A stretch of DNA of 64,000 nt from assembly GCA_022478985.1 (NCBI GenBank), contig JAKSZP010017394.1:1-64000 (forward strand), in the 5' to 3' direction. The notes beneath the pieces are model-generated. The model had not been told where the DNA came from. It saw nothing but the letters and a program-made list of their open reading frames with translations, and ran no database searches. The position numbers and the translations under genes are program-made. How positions within the stretch are numbered: the first letter of the stretch is position 1; each line of letters starts with the position of its first letter. Shown piece by piece: positions 45,101 through 57,296 of this stretch. The DNA comes from Massospora cicadina (lineage: Eukaryota > Entomophthoromycota > Entomophthoromycetes > Entomophthorales > Entomophthoraceae).

Positions 45101-45285
45101 ATATATAGTTTATTGTAAATGTAATAAATATGTAAGTTTTAATCTACCATTTTCCATAATATGCAAATTGTGAGGAACATATCACTTGCAACAAGTGGGG
45201 TATGATTGTATACCACCTAAGTCTTCAAGTTGTACACTAAATCAGAGTTTGTCACTTTAAACAGTGTTATAATTTTGGCCAGTAT

Positions 45286-45390
45286 TGTCAAGCAAACAGT
45301 AAGTTATTTTTAGACTGTCCTGCCAGTTTAAGTGCTGAAGCACCCAAATGGCAAACTCAAATGCCAGTGGCACTGCTGCTGTATGATGGT
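45286..45390 (-). repeat. Family A LTR, reversed, 3' end piece (split by Ty3-D)
   Basis: On the minus strand this reads CATACAGCAGCAGTGCC, GTTTGCCATTTGGGTGCT, ...CTTGACA, the U5 end of a family A LTR. It begins TGTCAAGCAAACAG at 45286. It stops at 45390, where Ty3-D starts, and its continuation is at 63341-64000. Confidence 0.85.
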
Positions 45391-45889
45391 TGTTATAAAA
45401 TTGGCAGTATTTGAGAGATACACTGATGGATTGTTTGCACAGGAATCACCTCACTGAGCAATTAGGACCAACAATATAATAATTGCTGTCCTTGACACAA
45501 CAGAATAAACTTATAATAAATAAATATGGAGCACTCACTCCCTTAACTCTCTTTTTATTTAATATATTAATACAGTGGATTCTCACTGTTATACTCACTT
45601 TAAAACTACTAACAACTTAACTTCCAAAACATCTCATCCCCCTTGTATGGTAATGACTTTGGATGGTATCACTTTCATGGCTTAGTAATTAACTTTGCTG
45701 TATCTCATTGGTTCCACCAATTATTCATTCATCAATTTACAATCGCCCAATTCAGCCGATTTCCCAACAACCTAATATTGCCTCATTTTGAGACACTCAA
45801 TTAATCGTATTTATAACAACTTGGTGGATTCCATCTGTTCCACCATATCAACTTAGGGCTTATTGTCCAATCATATCGGAATCGCGAAA
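45391..45889 (-). repeat. Ty3-D 3' LTR (family B)
   Basis: It matches 31524-32017 and 62842-63340. The terminal TG reads TT here (minus strand TTTCGCGATTCC), a single change at the element end. Confidence 0.9.
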
Positions 45890-45892
45890 TTA

Positions 45893-46634
45893 CCCCTCCT
45901 TGACTGGATGATAAGGCTACTATTGCTTATACACCCAGAGGAACTTTGCATGCACCCAGTTGATGATTTGACCACTAACAGGGTCCTTGATAGTATATGC
46001 TTTGACTCCAGTTTTCTCACTGACTTCAAAGAGACCAATCCATATACTGGCCAGCTTGTTTTTCTGCCCAAAACCATGCTGGTCATGAAAGAGAACCATG
46101 TCCCCTTCCTTAAACTGCACTAACCCATTTTGACATACCTGATCCGTGGCCTGATTCCTGATCTTCTTGGCTAAGCTGAAGGAATAGGATTCAGTTTGAA
46201 ATTTGATCAGAATGTTTGCAAGGTTAGTCAAATAGTGGTGAGGTTCCACTTCACTGGTGTCTTCCATGCACAGATAAAGTAATGCCAGAAGAGCTGGGTG
46301 TTAGCCATATAGTAGTTAGAAAGGGACTCTTCCCCATGGCAGAATGGTAACTGATGTTATAGGCAAACATGGCAGTGAAAAGAAGGGAGGTCCAATCAGA
46401 TGGTCAATCTGTTACTAATTTTTGCAGGATATCCATCAGAGTCCCATTCACACGTTCAACCATTCCATTAGATTCAGGGTGGTATGGGGTCATTAAAACC
46501 CTGCGGATACCCATAAGCTTATTCAGTTTGGGGAGGATGTGTGAGGTGAAGTTAGTTCTGTTGTCAGTGGGAATAAACTGAGGGCATCCATGTCACTGAA
46601 TAAGACACCTCATCACAAACTTGGCCACTGTAAC
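45893..46634 (-). pseudogene. Ty3-D integrase, C-terminal part
   Basis: On the minus strand this continues from 52056 after removal of Ty3-C. It has [10 protein letters not shown] (second catalytic Asp), [13 protein letters not shown] (catalytic Glu), FAYNISYHSAMGKSPF and GDMVLFHDQHGFGQKNKLAS, then the end YTIKDPVSGQIINWVH. It is nearly collinear with Ty3-B 30800-31490. A few stops interrupt it. Confidence 0.85.
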
Positions 46635-47267
46635 TGTCAGGGACTGGTGTACTACTGACCTGGTTGGGGGTAGCTAACCATGAGTTAGCATAACCAAGGG
46701 GTTTAGCCCAGTATGACAAGGACACAAGAGGTGTCCAGGTATAAGGAATGGTGGGTAAGCTGGTATGGGAGTTGCTTAAAGACATGACTTTAAAAGGAGA
46801 AAGTTGGAAGGGCGTTTCTTGTAGGCTGGGGTGGTAGATCAGTAATGATAACACTTTAGTAAATAAGCTTAATAGTGTTTGCATTATAAGAATAATTTTA
46901 TTGACCGCAAAGATTAACCAAATGAATGCCTTGGTTTTATATACCATCCAACTTCCTGGACTTACCTAAGCTTAATTGATTTTAAACAGTGCACTATTCT
47001 TCTCTGGAGCTTATGGGATTGCAACTTGCATGTGATTTTGAAAGGCAGTGGGAATCGTCTCAGTCTCATCATAAATTCGTTTTGGTGCGATTAATTGACT
47101 AAATACTATTGAAAATAAAGTAATTTAAACTTTTAATCAAATATTTTCACTACAATCATTCATTTGATATGCAATTATTCAATCTAACTTCATCACATAT
47201 CATATTGATCTGACTGACAATATCTATAATCTTAGGAATTCCACTAATGTCAGGATTTACCCTGACA
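46635..47267 (-). repeat. Ty3-C 3' LTR (family C)
   Basis: The minus-strand 3' LTR. A minus-strand polypurine tract GGTGGGGGATGA lies next to it (47279-47268). It is almost identical to 51417-52050. Confidence 0.93.
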
Positions 47268-47573
47268 TCATCCCCCACCAAAGCTGAAGCTACCTGCCGA
47301 GGCCTTCTTCTTCCATTTATTTAATAGCTTGCCTGCATTCATTAAGTTCTCCTCAGGCTCCCAAGTGCTCTTTTCTACAGGATATCCAGCCCACTTAACC
47401 AGATATTGCACTTTACCATGGTGTGTTCTTCTCCCTTTAATAGCCTCCACCTCATACTCAGGACATGGACCTTTAATCAGTGGTGGTGCTAGCTCTTTGA
47501 CTTTCTGGTGTGGTATGAGATTCCTTCTTTTTTGTGCAAGAGGGAACGATGGAATACATTGTGAATTTTCCAA
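47268..47573 (-). pseudogene. Ty3-C chromodomain (end of Pol)
   Basis: YEVEAIKGRRTHHGKVQYLV, KWAGYPVEKSTWEPEENL and the following helix form a textbook chromodomain, which in chromoviruses follows the integrase and steers insertion to marked chromatin. The preceding integrase tail lies in an overlapping frame (47791-47489), so a frameshift near 47490-47570 separates the two. Confidence 0.9.
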
Positions 47574-47778
47574 CCTTCAGGCAATTCAAGATGGTAAGCC
47601 ACCTTTCCTATAACCTCTGTGATTTTGTATGTCCCTATGCGCCGATGGGCAAGTTTTTGACATGGTACATCCAAAAGAATATTTTGAGCATCCAGGTAAA
47701 CTTGGCTACCTACTTCTAACACCTTACCAGGCACACGCTTCTTATCTGCAAAGTCTTTGTAATTATGTACTGCTCTGT

Positions 47779-48638
47779 TCAGATTAGCCAAGCAAAGTGC
47801 ATGAGTTTGATAAATGTTTTGTAAAAATTTCCTTCCAGGGGGTTATCCGCTTCAACAGATGGTAATGGTTCCCAGTTCACATCACACCCATAGTTAGCTT
47901 TGAACGGTGACATTCCAGTTGAAGAGTGATCTAGAGTGTTATAACAGAGCTGGGCCATAGGCAACAACTCAACCCAGTTGTCCTGCTCTGCATTAACATA
48001 GCATCTCAGGTACTGCTCCAGCACCTGATTAAATCTCTCAGTCTGTCCATCAGTCTGGTGGATGGTATGCAGTGGATAAAAATCTCTTGATTCCAAGGTC
48101 TACAAGGAGCTGTTTACAAAGATTTGATGTAGTTTGAGGCCCTCTGTCTGAGATCACCTACTTAGGAGTACCATGATGCATAAATACATTTCTCAAAAAC
48201 AGATGAGCTATCTCTTTAGCCGTGACATTGGTAGTAGTTGGGATAAAATAAGCCATTTTAGTAAATCTATATACCACCAACACTGCATTGAATCCTTGGG
48301 AACGGGGTAGCTCTAATATAAAATCCATGGATATTGACTCCCATGGCTTTTGTGCGATTAACAATGGCTGTAATTGTCCTTCAGGAAGTCCTATACGAAC
48401 CCTGGTGCGCCCACAGACCTCACATCCTGTCACATATTTTAAGACATCCCCTCTAAGACCAGGCCATTGGCAAGTTTTTTTGAATCAGTTGGATCATTTT
48501 ATTCTTCCCAGGGTGTCCTGCCATGCCTACATCGTGGTGCTCGCGCATGACATCCAATCTTAAAGGTCCTTCTGGCACATAAAAACAACCTTTCCAGAAT
48601 ACTAACTGACCCTTTAACGAGTAACCCTTTTGTACCAC
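47779..48638 (-). pseudogene. Ty3-C integrase
   Basis: On the minus strand it shows the zinc-binding region (REHHDVGMAGHPGKNKM, then GCEVCGRTR), the core with SMDFILELPRS (first Asp), SDRGP (second Asp, near 48150) and QTDGQTERFNQVLEQYLRCY (Glu), and ALCYNTLDHSSTG-like sequence (LCYNTLDHSSTGMSPFKANY). It is spread over three frames by small indels. The C-terminus (VGSQVYLDAQNI, RRIGTYKITEVIG) runs on to 47489. Confidence 0.88.
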
Positions 48639-48874
48639 ACACTGTCTAAGTTTTGAATGAGATCGTTCTTCACATTCTGACAGAAAACATCATCATTTTG
48701 AACATCCAAAATCTCATCTCCACGGCCCACTAGCACAAGATGAGATAATAGTGCAGTGGGATCCTTGGTCTTCAGAAGCACCTGTGTATTAAACTTGGTA
48801 ATTTCCCCCTCTTCAGGGATCATGTCAGGACGCCAGCTTAAGGAATCTGGAACCAAATTAATTTTCCCAGGTTT

Positions 48875-50176
48875 TTAACCAATGTATAAGTCATAATCCG
48901 CCAGAGTAAGTGCCCATCGTGCCTGACGCTGGTTCAATTGCCGTGGGGTGAAAAAACAAGTCAAGTTTTTATGGTCTGTCAAAACTTTCACTGGGTACTT
49001 TGCCCCACACAGGCACTGGCGCCAGTGTTTGAGACATTGAACAACAGCCAACATTTCCTTGTCATAGATAGGATAGTTGCATTCCTCTGGGATGAATTTC
49101 TTGGAATAGTAGGCTACAGGATGCAGCCTACTATCATCCCCCTCCTGCAACAAAACCCCCCCAAGAGCGTATCCTGAAGCATCAGTCTCAACCACAAAGG
49201 GCTTTTCATCATCGGGCATTGCCAACACAGGTGCGGAAACAAAGGCAGCCTTCAAGTCAGAAAAAGATTTTTCCGCTGCCTGAGACCATTTATATGGAAC
49301 ACTTTCTTATGTAAGCCGTGTTAAGGGTAACGCAATAGAAGAAAAGTCTTTGATAAAATCCCTACAAAAATTTTCCAAGCCTAAGAAACTATGAACATCC
49401 TTCCGGCTATTAGGTGTAGGCCAAGATGTGATGGCATCCACTTTGCTAGGTGCCATGGTGAACCCATTCCTGCCCACAACATAACCAAGAAATTCAACTT
49501 CCTCCTGTGCAAACTCACATTTTGATAGCTTCACATGCAAGTTGTACCTTCCAAGTTGTTCAAAGACCAAATCCAAGTGCAGTAAGTGTTCCTACTGCGT
49601 CTTACTGTAGATCAAAATTTCATTAAGGTAGGCTACGCAGAAGTGGTCCAGATAGCCACCCAGCACCATATTAATCATTTGATGAAATGTACTAGGTGCG
49701 TTGCACAACCCAAATGGCATCACCAGATACTCAAATAGCCCAAATCATGTCTTAAACGCTGTTTTCCACTCATCACCTTCTTTTATCCGTACCTGGTTGA
49801 ATGCATCCCTCAATTCAACTTTGGAAAAGATTCTAGCTCCAGACAATTGGTCACTCAAGTGATCAGCATCAGGTAAGGGATATCGGTTCTTTATGGTTAT
49901 ATCATTGAGCTTCTGGTAGTTTATACATGGCTGTAGTCCACCATACTTCTTACTAACAAACAACAAGGGTGATGAACAGGGAGAGCGGGAAACCCGTATG
50001 AACCCCTTCTCAAGCATTGTATTCAGATATTCTCTCAGGGCAATTTGTTCCCTCTTATTGCAACTATAAATAGGTCCATGGGTGGGCTGCTTCCCTTCCA
50101 GTAAATCAATCGCGTGATCAAAGGATCCATGAGCTGGTAGTTGCTTAGCCTCCTCCTCTCCAAAAGTGAAGCCCAT
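48875..50176 (-). pseudogene. Ty3-C reverse transcriptase and RNase H
   Basis: Motifs on the minus strand are SPCSSPLLFVSKKYGGLQPC, IFSKVELRDAFNQVRI, a stop after [20 protein letters not shown] and [10 protein letters not shown] near 49630-49600. The YxDD box is changed at both Asp (Asn and Glu). The thumb (VEFLGYVVGRNGF) and RNase H (VVETDASGYALGGVLLQEGD, DKEMLAVVQCLKHW, LTDHKNL) follow. RNase H is open in one frame (49255-48875). Confidence 0.88.
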
Positions 50177-50320
50177 TTTGAGAGATACTCAGGGATCTTT
50201 CCTTTGCAAGGCTCCAATGGACTAACCTGATTTACAGTTGCGGACATGTCCAAACTTTTATGCTCTTCTAACACACACTCAAGGAGTTTATCCTTTAGCT
50301 TAATTGTGATAGAGTTCCGT

Positions 50321-50713
50321 CTATAAATTGTGCTGGAGTTCAACCTGTGTCCACCAAGGATACCCAAGAATTACAGGATGGGGTGAACTATGCAGGACCC
50401 AAAACTCAACTTTCATTTTACTTACCCCAAACTTCAAGTCAATGTGACGTGAGCAGCGGTAAGCTAAAGACTGTTCATCATTTCCCAAGGTTACTTTCAT
50501 TAAAGGTTTCTTTGCATGCAAACCCAGCATTTTCACTGCATGCTCTGAGATGAAGTTCCGTGAGTCCCCACTGTCCAGCAAAGCCATAGTTTTCAAACCC
50601 TTCTTTCCAACATGTAAGTTCACACTTAATAATGGATAAGACTGAGTATCATTATTTAATGAGGAAACGATGGTCTGGGGGTTTCTTTTCTTGTAATCCC
50701 TTGAATACAGCAT
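50321..50713 (-). pseudogene. Ty3-C aspartic protease
   Basis: KTMALLDSGDSRNFISEHAV carries the catalytic Asp-Ser-Gly, and FWVLHSSPHPVILGYPWW is the conserved second half ending ILGxPWW. The frame of 130 codons is open. In the full element it would be fused to gag and reverse transcriptase. Confidence 0.85.
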
Positions 50714-50759
50714 TCTTCTGGTCCTCCAACACTCACCATTAGATTCTGTGTGATATCAT

Positions 50760-51250
50760 TAATTTTTTTTTTAATGGCAGCGTGGTGGGATGATGTCTGA
50801 TTAATTCTGCTAAGCGGCTTCCTAACCCTTGTCTGAAGTAAAGTGCTCCCATTTCTTCATCTAACTCTGTCTTCTGAAAGATATCCAGGAACATCTTTAT
50901 GTATACCTCAACAGTTTTCCTTCTTGCTAAAAATTCATCAAGGCTATCCTTGACTCTAATCTAGTATTAGTGTGTGGGTTGCTGCTGCTAACTATTGACT
51001 TTTGAATTTCTCATATTTAGTGCACACATTATTATTCTCTTCTAGGTTACTTATAAACCAACTCAGCGCATCACCGGTGAGTTGTGAACCCACTTCCATA
51101 ATTTTCCGTGCATCATCTGAATAGGTCTCAGGATAAGCTTTAAAATATGCCCCAACAACGTAAGACCTTCTTTCACTTCAGCTAAAGATAATTTCTTTTG
51201 CAAGGGAACTGTAGGGTAAGTCATAGGTGTATGGTTGGCCACACTAACTG
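50760..51250 (-). pseudogene. Ty3-C gag fragment
   Basis: Minus-strand frames contain GAYFKAYPETYSDDARKIM, GSQLTGDALSWFISNLEE and RRKTVEVYIKMFLDIF, the usual order of a Ty3 capsid. Stops and frame changes break it. No zinc knuckle is visible before the protease. Confidence 0.7.
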
Positions 51251-51416
51251 TCTACACTTTACTGGGTCCTACTGCTCCTTTATAAGTTCTTTTATCTTTA
51301 TTTACTGTGAAAACATCCGCACCAGCAATTGGGTCTTCCCATCAACAAGGCATATATCAAAGCCCCCAATAATAAAAACGCGGTGGGATATTTATTATAA
51401 ATAGTGGCGGTCAAAT

Positions 51417-52050
51417 TGTCAGGGACTGGTGTACTACTGACCTGGTTGGGGGTAGCTAACCATGAGTTAGCATAACCAAGGGGTTTAGCCTGGTATGACA
51501 AGGACACAAGAGGTGTCCAGGTATAAGGAATGGTGGGTAAGCTAGTATGGGAGTTGCTTAGAGACATGGCTTTAAAAGGAGAAAGTTGGAAGGGCGTTTC
51601 TTGTAGGCTGGGGTGGTAGATCAGTAATGATAACACTTTAGTAAATAAACTTAATAGTGTTTGCATTATAAGAATAATTTTATTGACCGCAAAGATTAAC
51701 CAAATGAATGCCTTGGTTTTATATACCATCCAACTTCCTGGACTTACCTAAGCTTAATTGATTTTAAACAGTGCACTATTCTTCTCTGGAGCTTATGGGA
51801 TTGCAACTTGCATGTAATTTTTGAAAGGTAGTGGGAATCGTCTCAGTCTCATCATAAATTCGTTTTGGTGCGATTAATTGACTGAATACTATTGAAAATA
51901 AAGTAATTTAAATGATTAATCAAATATTTTCACTACAATCATTCATATGATATGCAATTATTTGATCTAACTTCATCACATATCATATTGATCTGACTGA
52001 CAATATCTATAATCTTAGGAATTCCACTAATGTCAGGATTTACCCTGACA
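51417..52050 (-). repeat. Ty3-C 5' LTR (family C)
   Basis: The minus-strand 5' LTR, 634 bp, is adjacent to GTAAC at 52051-52055. A 143-codon frame (51729-51298) crosses from the LTR into the interior. Confidence 0.93.
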
Positions 52051-52055
52051 GTAAC

Positions 52056-53367
52056 TGCCCCCAAATCTCATATTGCCTTTGCTTTGACCCACTGGGTCAA
52101 GTGGTCTATAGCCACAAGAATGTACTTACACCAGTTAGCTCCTGTTGGCAAGGGACTAAAAACGTTCAGAGAAACAGTATGCCAAGAAAAGTGTGGTTTC
52201 ACTACCTGATATGAAGACTTATGGCGGAATGGCTTCTCCACTTGGCACTGATGGCAACAGGAAATGGTTTTGAGCACATCAAAGTTCATACTTTCCCAAT
52301 AGTACTGAGGGCGCAACAACTCCATTGTCTTATGCACCCCACCATGTCTGACAGCCTTATGGGCACTCATAATATTTTCTGGCCAGGATGAGGGTCGCGG
52401 AAAATTCACTGTAGAATCACCAATCCACTTTTACAGTTCCCCATTCCGTTGGAAAATATTTGCTCTCATTTCATTCAAAGCCTTGATCACTTGGGGCAGT
52501 TCGTCATTGTACTTCCTGAAGATCATTTTATTAAACATTATATCACTTACATCTGCCATAACTGCAATTGTTGGAAATCTTGATAAACAGTCAGCATTCT
52601 GGTTTTTGCTCCATGTTGATAAAGAATTTCAAAATTGTATGCCTGCAATTTAAGAGCCCATTGGGCCAAGCGCCCTTCCAGTTCCTTCAGATTTTGTAAT
52701 CAGCATAGTGAGGCATGATCCGTTACAACTTTGAATTTACCCCATGCAAATACACCTGGAATTGCTTATAAGCGTAGATCACTACTAAGCACTCCCACTC
52801 AGTCACAGTATAATTGCGCTCATGGCTGTTCAAGCTACAACTGCAATATGCTACAGGGTGCTCCTCTCCTTTCTTATTTTTTGGGATAGGACTTCCCCCA
52901 CTGTGGAAAGGGATGCATCCATCTGAACGATAAACTCTTTTTCAAAATTAGGATAGCTTATCATCGGCGCACTGATCAGTGCCATTTAAATCGTAACAAA
53001 AGCATGTTGCTGCCATTCCATCCATTCGAAAATGGTGTCCTTTTTTAATAACTCAAAAAGTGTGCCCCTGATACAGCTGAAGTTAGGGATGAAGCGTTGG
53101 TAATATCTGACCATTCCCAAAAATACCTGTATATCCCACTTGCTGTTGGGTGGAGTCATTTTATGTATAGCTTCCACCTTGGCTGGTTGAGGTCACAGCT
53201 CTGTGGCGTCAACCATGAACCCTAGGTACTCCAGCTGGTCCTTAAAGAAGTGGCATTTCCACGGTTTAATCTTTATGTTGGCCTCAGCGAGTTGGTGGAA
53301 CACAGCTTCTAGATGATTGAGGTTTTCAGAGAAGGTTTGGGAGAAAAAAATCATCAAGGTATACAAG
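52056..53367 (-). pseudogene. Ty3-D reverse transcriptase end, RNase H, integrase start
   Basis: The minus strand begins at CVLVYLDDFF (about 53370-53340), so the catalytic YLDD is intact here. It continues with the thumb (DIQVFLGMVRYYQRFIPNFS), RNase H (FIVQMDASLS; broken by stops), integrase zinc region (VRHGGVHKTMELLRP, CCHQCQVEK) and core start VAIDHLTQWVKAKA with the first catalytic Asp. It joins 45893-46634 after removal of Ty3-C. Confidence 0.87.
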
Positions 53368-53599
53368 GACACATGGCAGTTTTTATTTATTCAAGGATGG
53401 CTGACCAAGGGACAGACACATCCGATATTTAGGGAAGAGGAAAACGGAAAACAGAAGAGGAAAGAGAGCGCAAAACAATGGAACTCAAAAAATACGACTT
53501 GGCACACTTGGGTATGGCTAGGAGCCACGGGTGGTGGATGACTAGACCTTAGGTGGCATGGCAGCTCAGGGGCTAGTAGGGTGTACCGCCTAGGAAGAC

Positions 53600-54200
53600 T
53601 ATGAGGTTTTCAATATCATAACAAAGGTACTAGATTGGAATACAGTTGCCCATCCGTTTCTTCCACTTGTGTTGGAGTGATCCAAACAGCCAGGATTGGA
53701 AGTAGTCGGCCAAATGGCTGTGGAAACTGATGATGGTTTGGTTGAAATTGTGGAGGATCCCATTGAAAGCGTCGAGGGTAATTGTGTGGATGGACCATAT
53801 TGCAATACCCACAATTAGAGCCCTTAGCGTCTGGGGGATAGGCGAGACCATGTTGAGTGCCAGGATATTGCGGGATAGTCAGAATTCAGCTGTTGGTGAT
53901 TGTTGAAACAAGTGCATCACGTTGGCCCAGATATGCGTGGACGGCGGGCACTCTTCCAGGTGGTGTGCTAGTGTGTTGGGTCCGCCGCAGATGGCGCATG
54001 TTTTGGACATTGAGAAAGTGCGGTCAGCTGTTCTAAACGTATGGCGCATGTAGCGCCACACTGTGGAGCACACTTGTGGGGATAAGAGGGGGCAGGTGAC
54101 GAGGTCCCACACCTGCTTTAGGGTGCGCAAGTCATATGGGACGTCTTGGTAGTTTAGGTAGTCAATTTGGGATAGAGGAAAGGATGGTAGTGGGTAGGCG
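53600..54200 (-). pseudogene. LINE-c ORF2 C-terminal zinc-finger region
   Basis: CAICGGPNTLAHHLEEC on the minus strand (about 54004-53954) is a CX2CX7HX4C motif, as in zf-RVT domains. The C-terminal stretch (LRALIVGIAIWSIHTITLDA, 53823-53760) is shared with LINE-a and LINE-b. A frame change separates the two. Confidence 0.8.
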
Positions 54201-54484
54201 CGTTAGTCACCATTTGTCCCCTGTGGAGTTTCACGTAACCATTTTGAGGGTGAATGTCTTTGGATTGCTGTGCATAGGAGAAGCTCCAATCCCCTTGTCT
54301 TAGGTTGTACAGGATGCATTTTTAATATCGGTTAGTGTTGTGTAGTCTGGTGGCGGTTGGATGTGTTGCAAGGTACTTCATCAGAGTTGTAGGGTTGGAG
54401 GGGGACCTCAGGTGTAGTGCCCTTGCAAAGCTGGTTTTGCCTTAGCCCAGTGGGGGGATGGTGGGTTGGGTGACGTTGTGAGAG

Positions 54485-55977
54485 CTACCTATGAGCCAAG
54501 GATTTGCGTTGCTTGTTCCGTGAAGTTGAGCAGCCCCATCCCGCCTTCCTTCCATGGCTGTACATGGTCTCCATCCTGATAGGTGCGCGGTAACCAGACC
54601 ATAGCCAGTTCTGCAGAAGCTTGTGGACTGCGTTGATAAAGTTGGCGGAGAAGGGAACCGCGTGGGCAGCAAACCATAACTTTGACAAGATCAGGGAGTT
54701 GGCTAACACAACTCTTCCAGTTAAACTAGCTTTACTCCTCCGCATACATGTCATTCTTTTTGTGATGTTGTCCAAAATGTTGGTTTTGATGGTGTCAAGT
54801 GCATATCCACCAGCTTCGAGCCATATGCCCAGATGACGGACTGGGTTGGTGGCGGGGTGGTGTGCAAAGGGTAAACACAGTGGTTTTAATGGCTTGGATT
54901 GTTGTTGTGTGGTTGGATGTGTGGTTGGTTGGTTTGTGTGGTGGTAGGAGGGTGGGTCCCAGTTCGAACTGAATTTGCCCATAACAATTACCTCTGTCTT
55001 CTGTTTGTTCAGTATGGCGTTACTCACTGACTCATACTGGTGAATAATGCGCTCAATCGCCCTGGCATCCCTATTGACTGAGATTCCAATGACGCAGTCG
55101 TCAGCAAAGGCGAGCATTTTAGTTGGTAGTTGTCCCTCCAACCTGATTCCAGTGAGCTTTGAGTTTACAATGTGGAGGAGAGGGTCAAGGGTAAAATTGT
55201 ATAGTAGGGGGGCTAAGCGGGTCACCTTGTTTGAGGCCCCTTTGGGGGTGATGGTGTCAGTTAGGAAACCTGGGCCTCTGATTGCAAACCTGGCTGAGCG
55301 CGTTAGGAGGAGCACCCAGTTTATAAAACGGGGTGGTAGGTTGAAAGCTTTAGACACTGTTCTAGGTAACCCCAGTGCACTCGGTCATATGCTTTCTTTT
55401 GGTCCAGGAAAGCAAGGGCGCCTGTGGGGTTAGCTTGGCAGATGTTGGAAATTGTGTGGATGTTATCCCAAATTGAGCAATTTGGGATGAAGCCAAACTG
55501 ATGGGGAGAGAGGGCTGTCTGAGCAATGCAACCCAGACACTTATCAAAGATCTTAGTTAGTATTTTGGTGTCAGTATTGGTGAGAGTGATTGGACGACAG
55601 TTGTTTAGGTCTGCCTGGTCTCATTTTTTGAAGAGTGTGACCACATATGCGTCTTGGCCGCCAGGTAGAAGGGTTGTGTCCTCCAGGCACTTGTTCATAG
55701 TTGCCAGTAGTATTGGTGCGATATAGTCAAAATATTTTTTGAAAAATTCATATGGTAGGCCATCAGGCCCAGGGCACTTGTTGCGTGGAGTTGATCTTAT
55801 TACCTCCCATAGTTCATCTTTAGTGACAGGTGCGACAAGGTCTGGTTGATCAGCTATAGTGTCAATATTAGTGGATGACAAAAATTTTCCAATTTCTCTA
55901 GGTGATGCGAAATCCGCTGTGTACAGGTCGGTGTAAAATTGGTGTAATTTGGTCAATATTTTGGATGGTGTGGACAC
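54485..55977 (-). pseudogene. LINE-c reverse transcriptase
   Basis: From 55977: ELWEVIRSTPRNKCPGPDGL, PYEFFKKYF and LPGGQDAYVVTLFKK, with a TGA at 55621-55623, then RPITLTNTDTKILTK, LSPHQFGFIPNCSI and ALAFLDQKKAYDRVHW (third motif), and from 55357 a 290-codon frame with KMLAFADDCVIGISVN (catalytic FADD). The thumb and connection follow (HLGIWLEAGGYA, VVLANSLILSKLWFAAHAV). The core is recognisable throughout, but two or more breaks disable it. Confidence 0.9.
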
Positions 55978-56380
55978 CAGTGTGTCATCTTCTCAGCAGA
56001 GCTGTGTGAAAGTCACCGAAGTTGAAATTGGTTTAAAATGGTGAAAGAATTGGGCCATGTGAGTTTCGCTGGATAGGATGTATTTTAATTTGTAGCATAC
56101 TTTGGTGTAGTGCTGGTGTTTTCTAAAGAGGGAGTTTACCTGTGTAGATAGCTGGAACCACATACGGCCCCATTGGGGGCTTTATCCCTTGCTAGGTATG
56201 TTTTTTTCCAAGTGCTGAAGCTGTCTGATAGCCTTGTTGGTTGTCGCGGACATTGCAGCTGTTTTTCTGGAGTTCAGGTGGCAGGCTTTCTTGGTTGCTC
56301 AAGCCTTGAAAATTCCCACTCGGTGATAGGGTTCCTGTTGGGTGGTTGTCTTTCTTGCTGTGTTGTTACTCCATCTCAAT

Positions 56381-57203
56381 CTAAAGTTTAAGCTCCAGAA
56401 GATGGATGGTGCTTGGGTGAACTCTGTGCCAGGTTGGTGGCTTTTGGTATTTTTTTGAGGATGATATCACTATTGAGACCATCTGGTGGTTGGAGAAAGG
56501 GATAATTGTTGTTGTAAAATCTGATACCCGGTGATGGAAGTCTATAGGGGCGAGCATCAGGTCAATCCAGGTCATTGAGACCAGCTGGTTATTGTTGTGG
56601 TGGGGCCTCGTCATGTTGGCCAAGGTGGGGGCTTGTTTGGGAATGGTGTCACATAGGCCCAGTGTTACCTTTAGTATGCATAGTTCCATGTGGCCGTGGG
56701 GTATAGCCTTAGACTTGGGCCAGCGGTCATTAATGGTGTTAATCCAGCAGTTGAAATCTCTTACAAAAAACATAGCCTCGGGGAAAGATATTGAGAGGAT
56801 ATTGGAGAAAGATTTTGGTGGTCGTTCAGATCATTTGGGGCATACACACATGCTACGGCAAAAGTTTCTCTGTTCCACTCAAGATCTGCTAGAAGCAGCC
56901 ATCCATCCAAGTGGGAGGATGTGCTTCAGATATTTACTGGAGGATTACAGTTAGTTTAAATTACCACCCCACAGTGGTATGTCCAAAAGGATTTGGCCAG
57001 GAGAAGCATGATTGACCATGACTCCTTCTCCCCCAGTGGACAGTGGGGTTCTTGGACGTCCAAGATGTCCATGGGGATATTGTGCAGGAAAGCCAATTTT
57101 TGGCCTGGGATATGGGGGCCTTGGCTCCTGCAATGTTGAGCATCCCTATGGTATTTGCGGTAGTCCACACATCATGAATGCTGAGGTGACCCACTGAGGT
57201 CAC
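56381..57203 (-). pseudogene. LINE-c APE-type endonuclease
   Basis: The start IGMLNIAGAKAP (about 57147-57110) matches GTLNIVGLKA of LINE-a. The second half, 56773-56381, has VRDFNCWINTINDRWP, TWIDLMLAP and FSNHQMVSI, the last corresponding to the terminal SDH motif with Asn in place of Asp. The middle is frameshifted. Confidence 0.78.
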
Positions 57204-57296
57204 CCAGTTCCTTATTGTGGGGCATACTGCGAGTATGGGGCTGATTAACCAGATTAAGTCCAGTGTGTTGGTTGGCAGTTGTAGTACTGGTTTTGT

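Larger units (their letters stand above)
46635..52050 (-). mobile_element. Ty3-C: chromodomain Ty3/Gypsy element
   Basis: A complete element of 5416 bp with a perfect duplication GTAAC at 46630-46634 and 52051-52055. The LTRs 46635-47267 and 51417-52050 (633 and 634 bp) begin TGTCAGGGACTGG and end TTTACCCTGACA. They look almost identical, so this is one of the younger insertions. The minus-strand order is gag, protease, reverse transcriptase, RNase H, integrase, chromodomain. It inserted into the integrase gene of Ty3-D. Confidence 0.95.
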
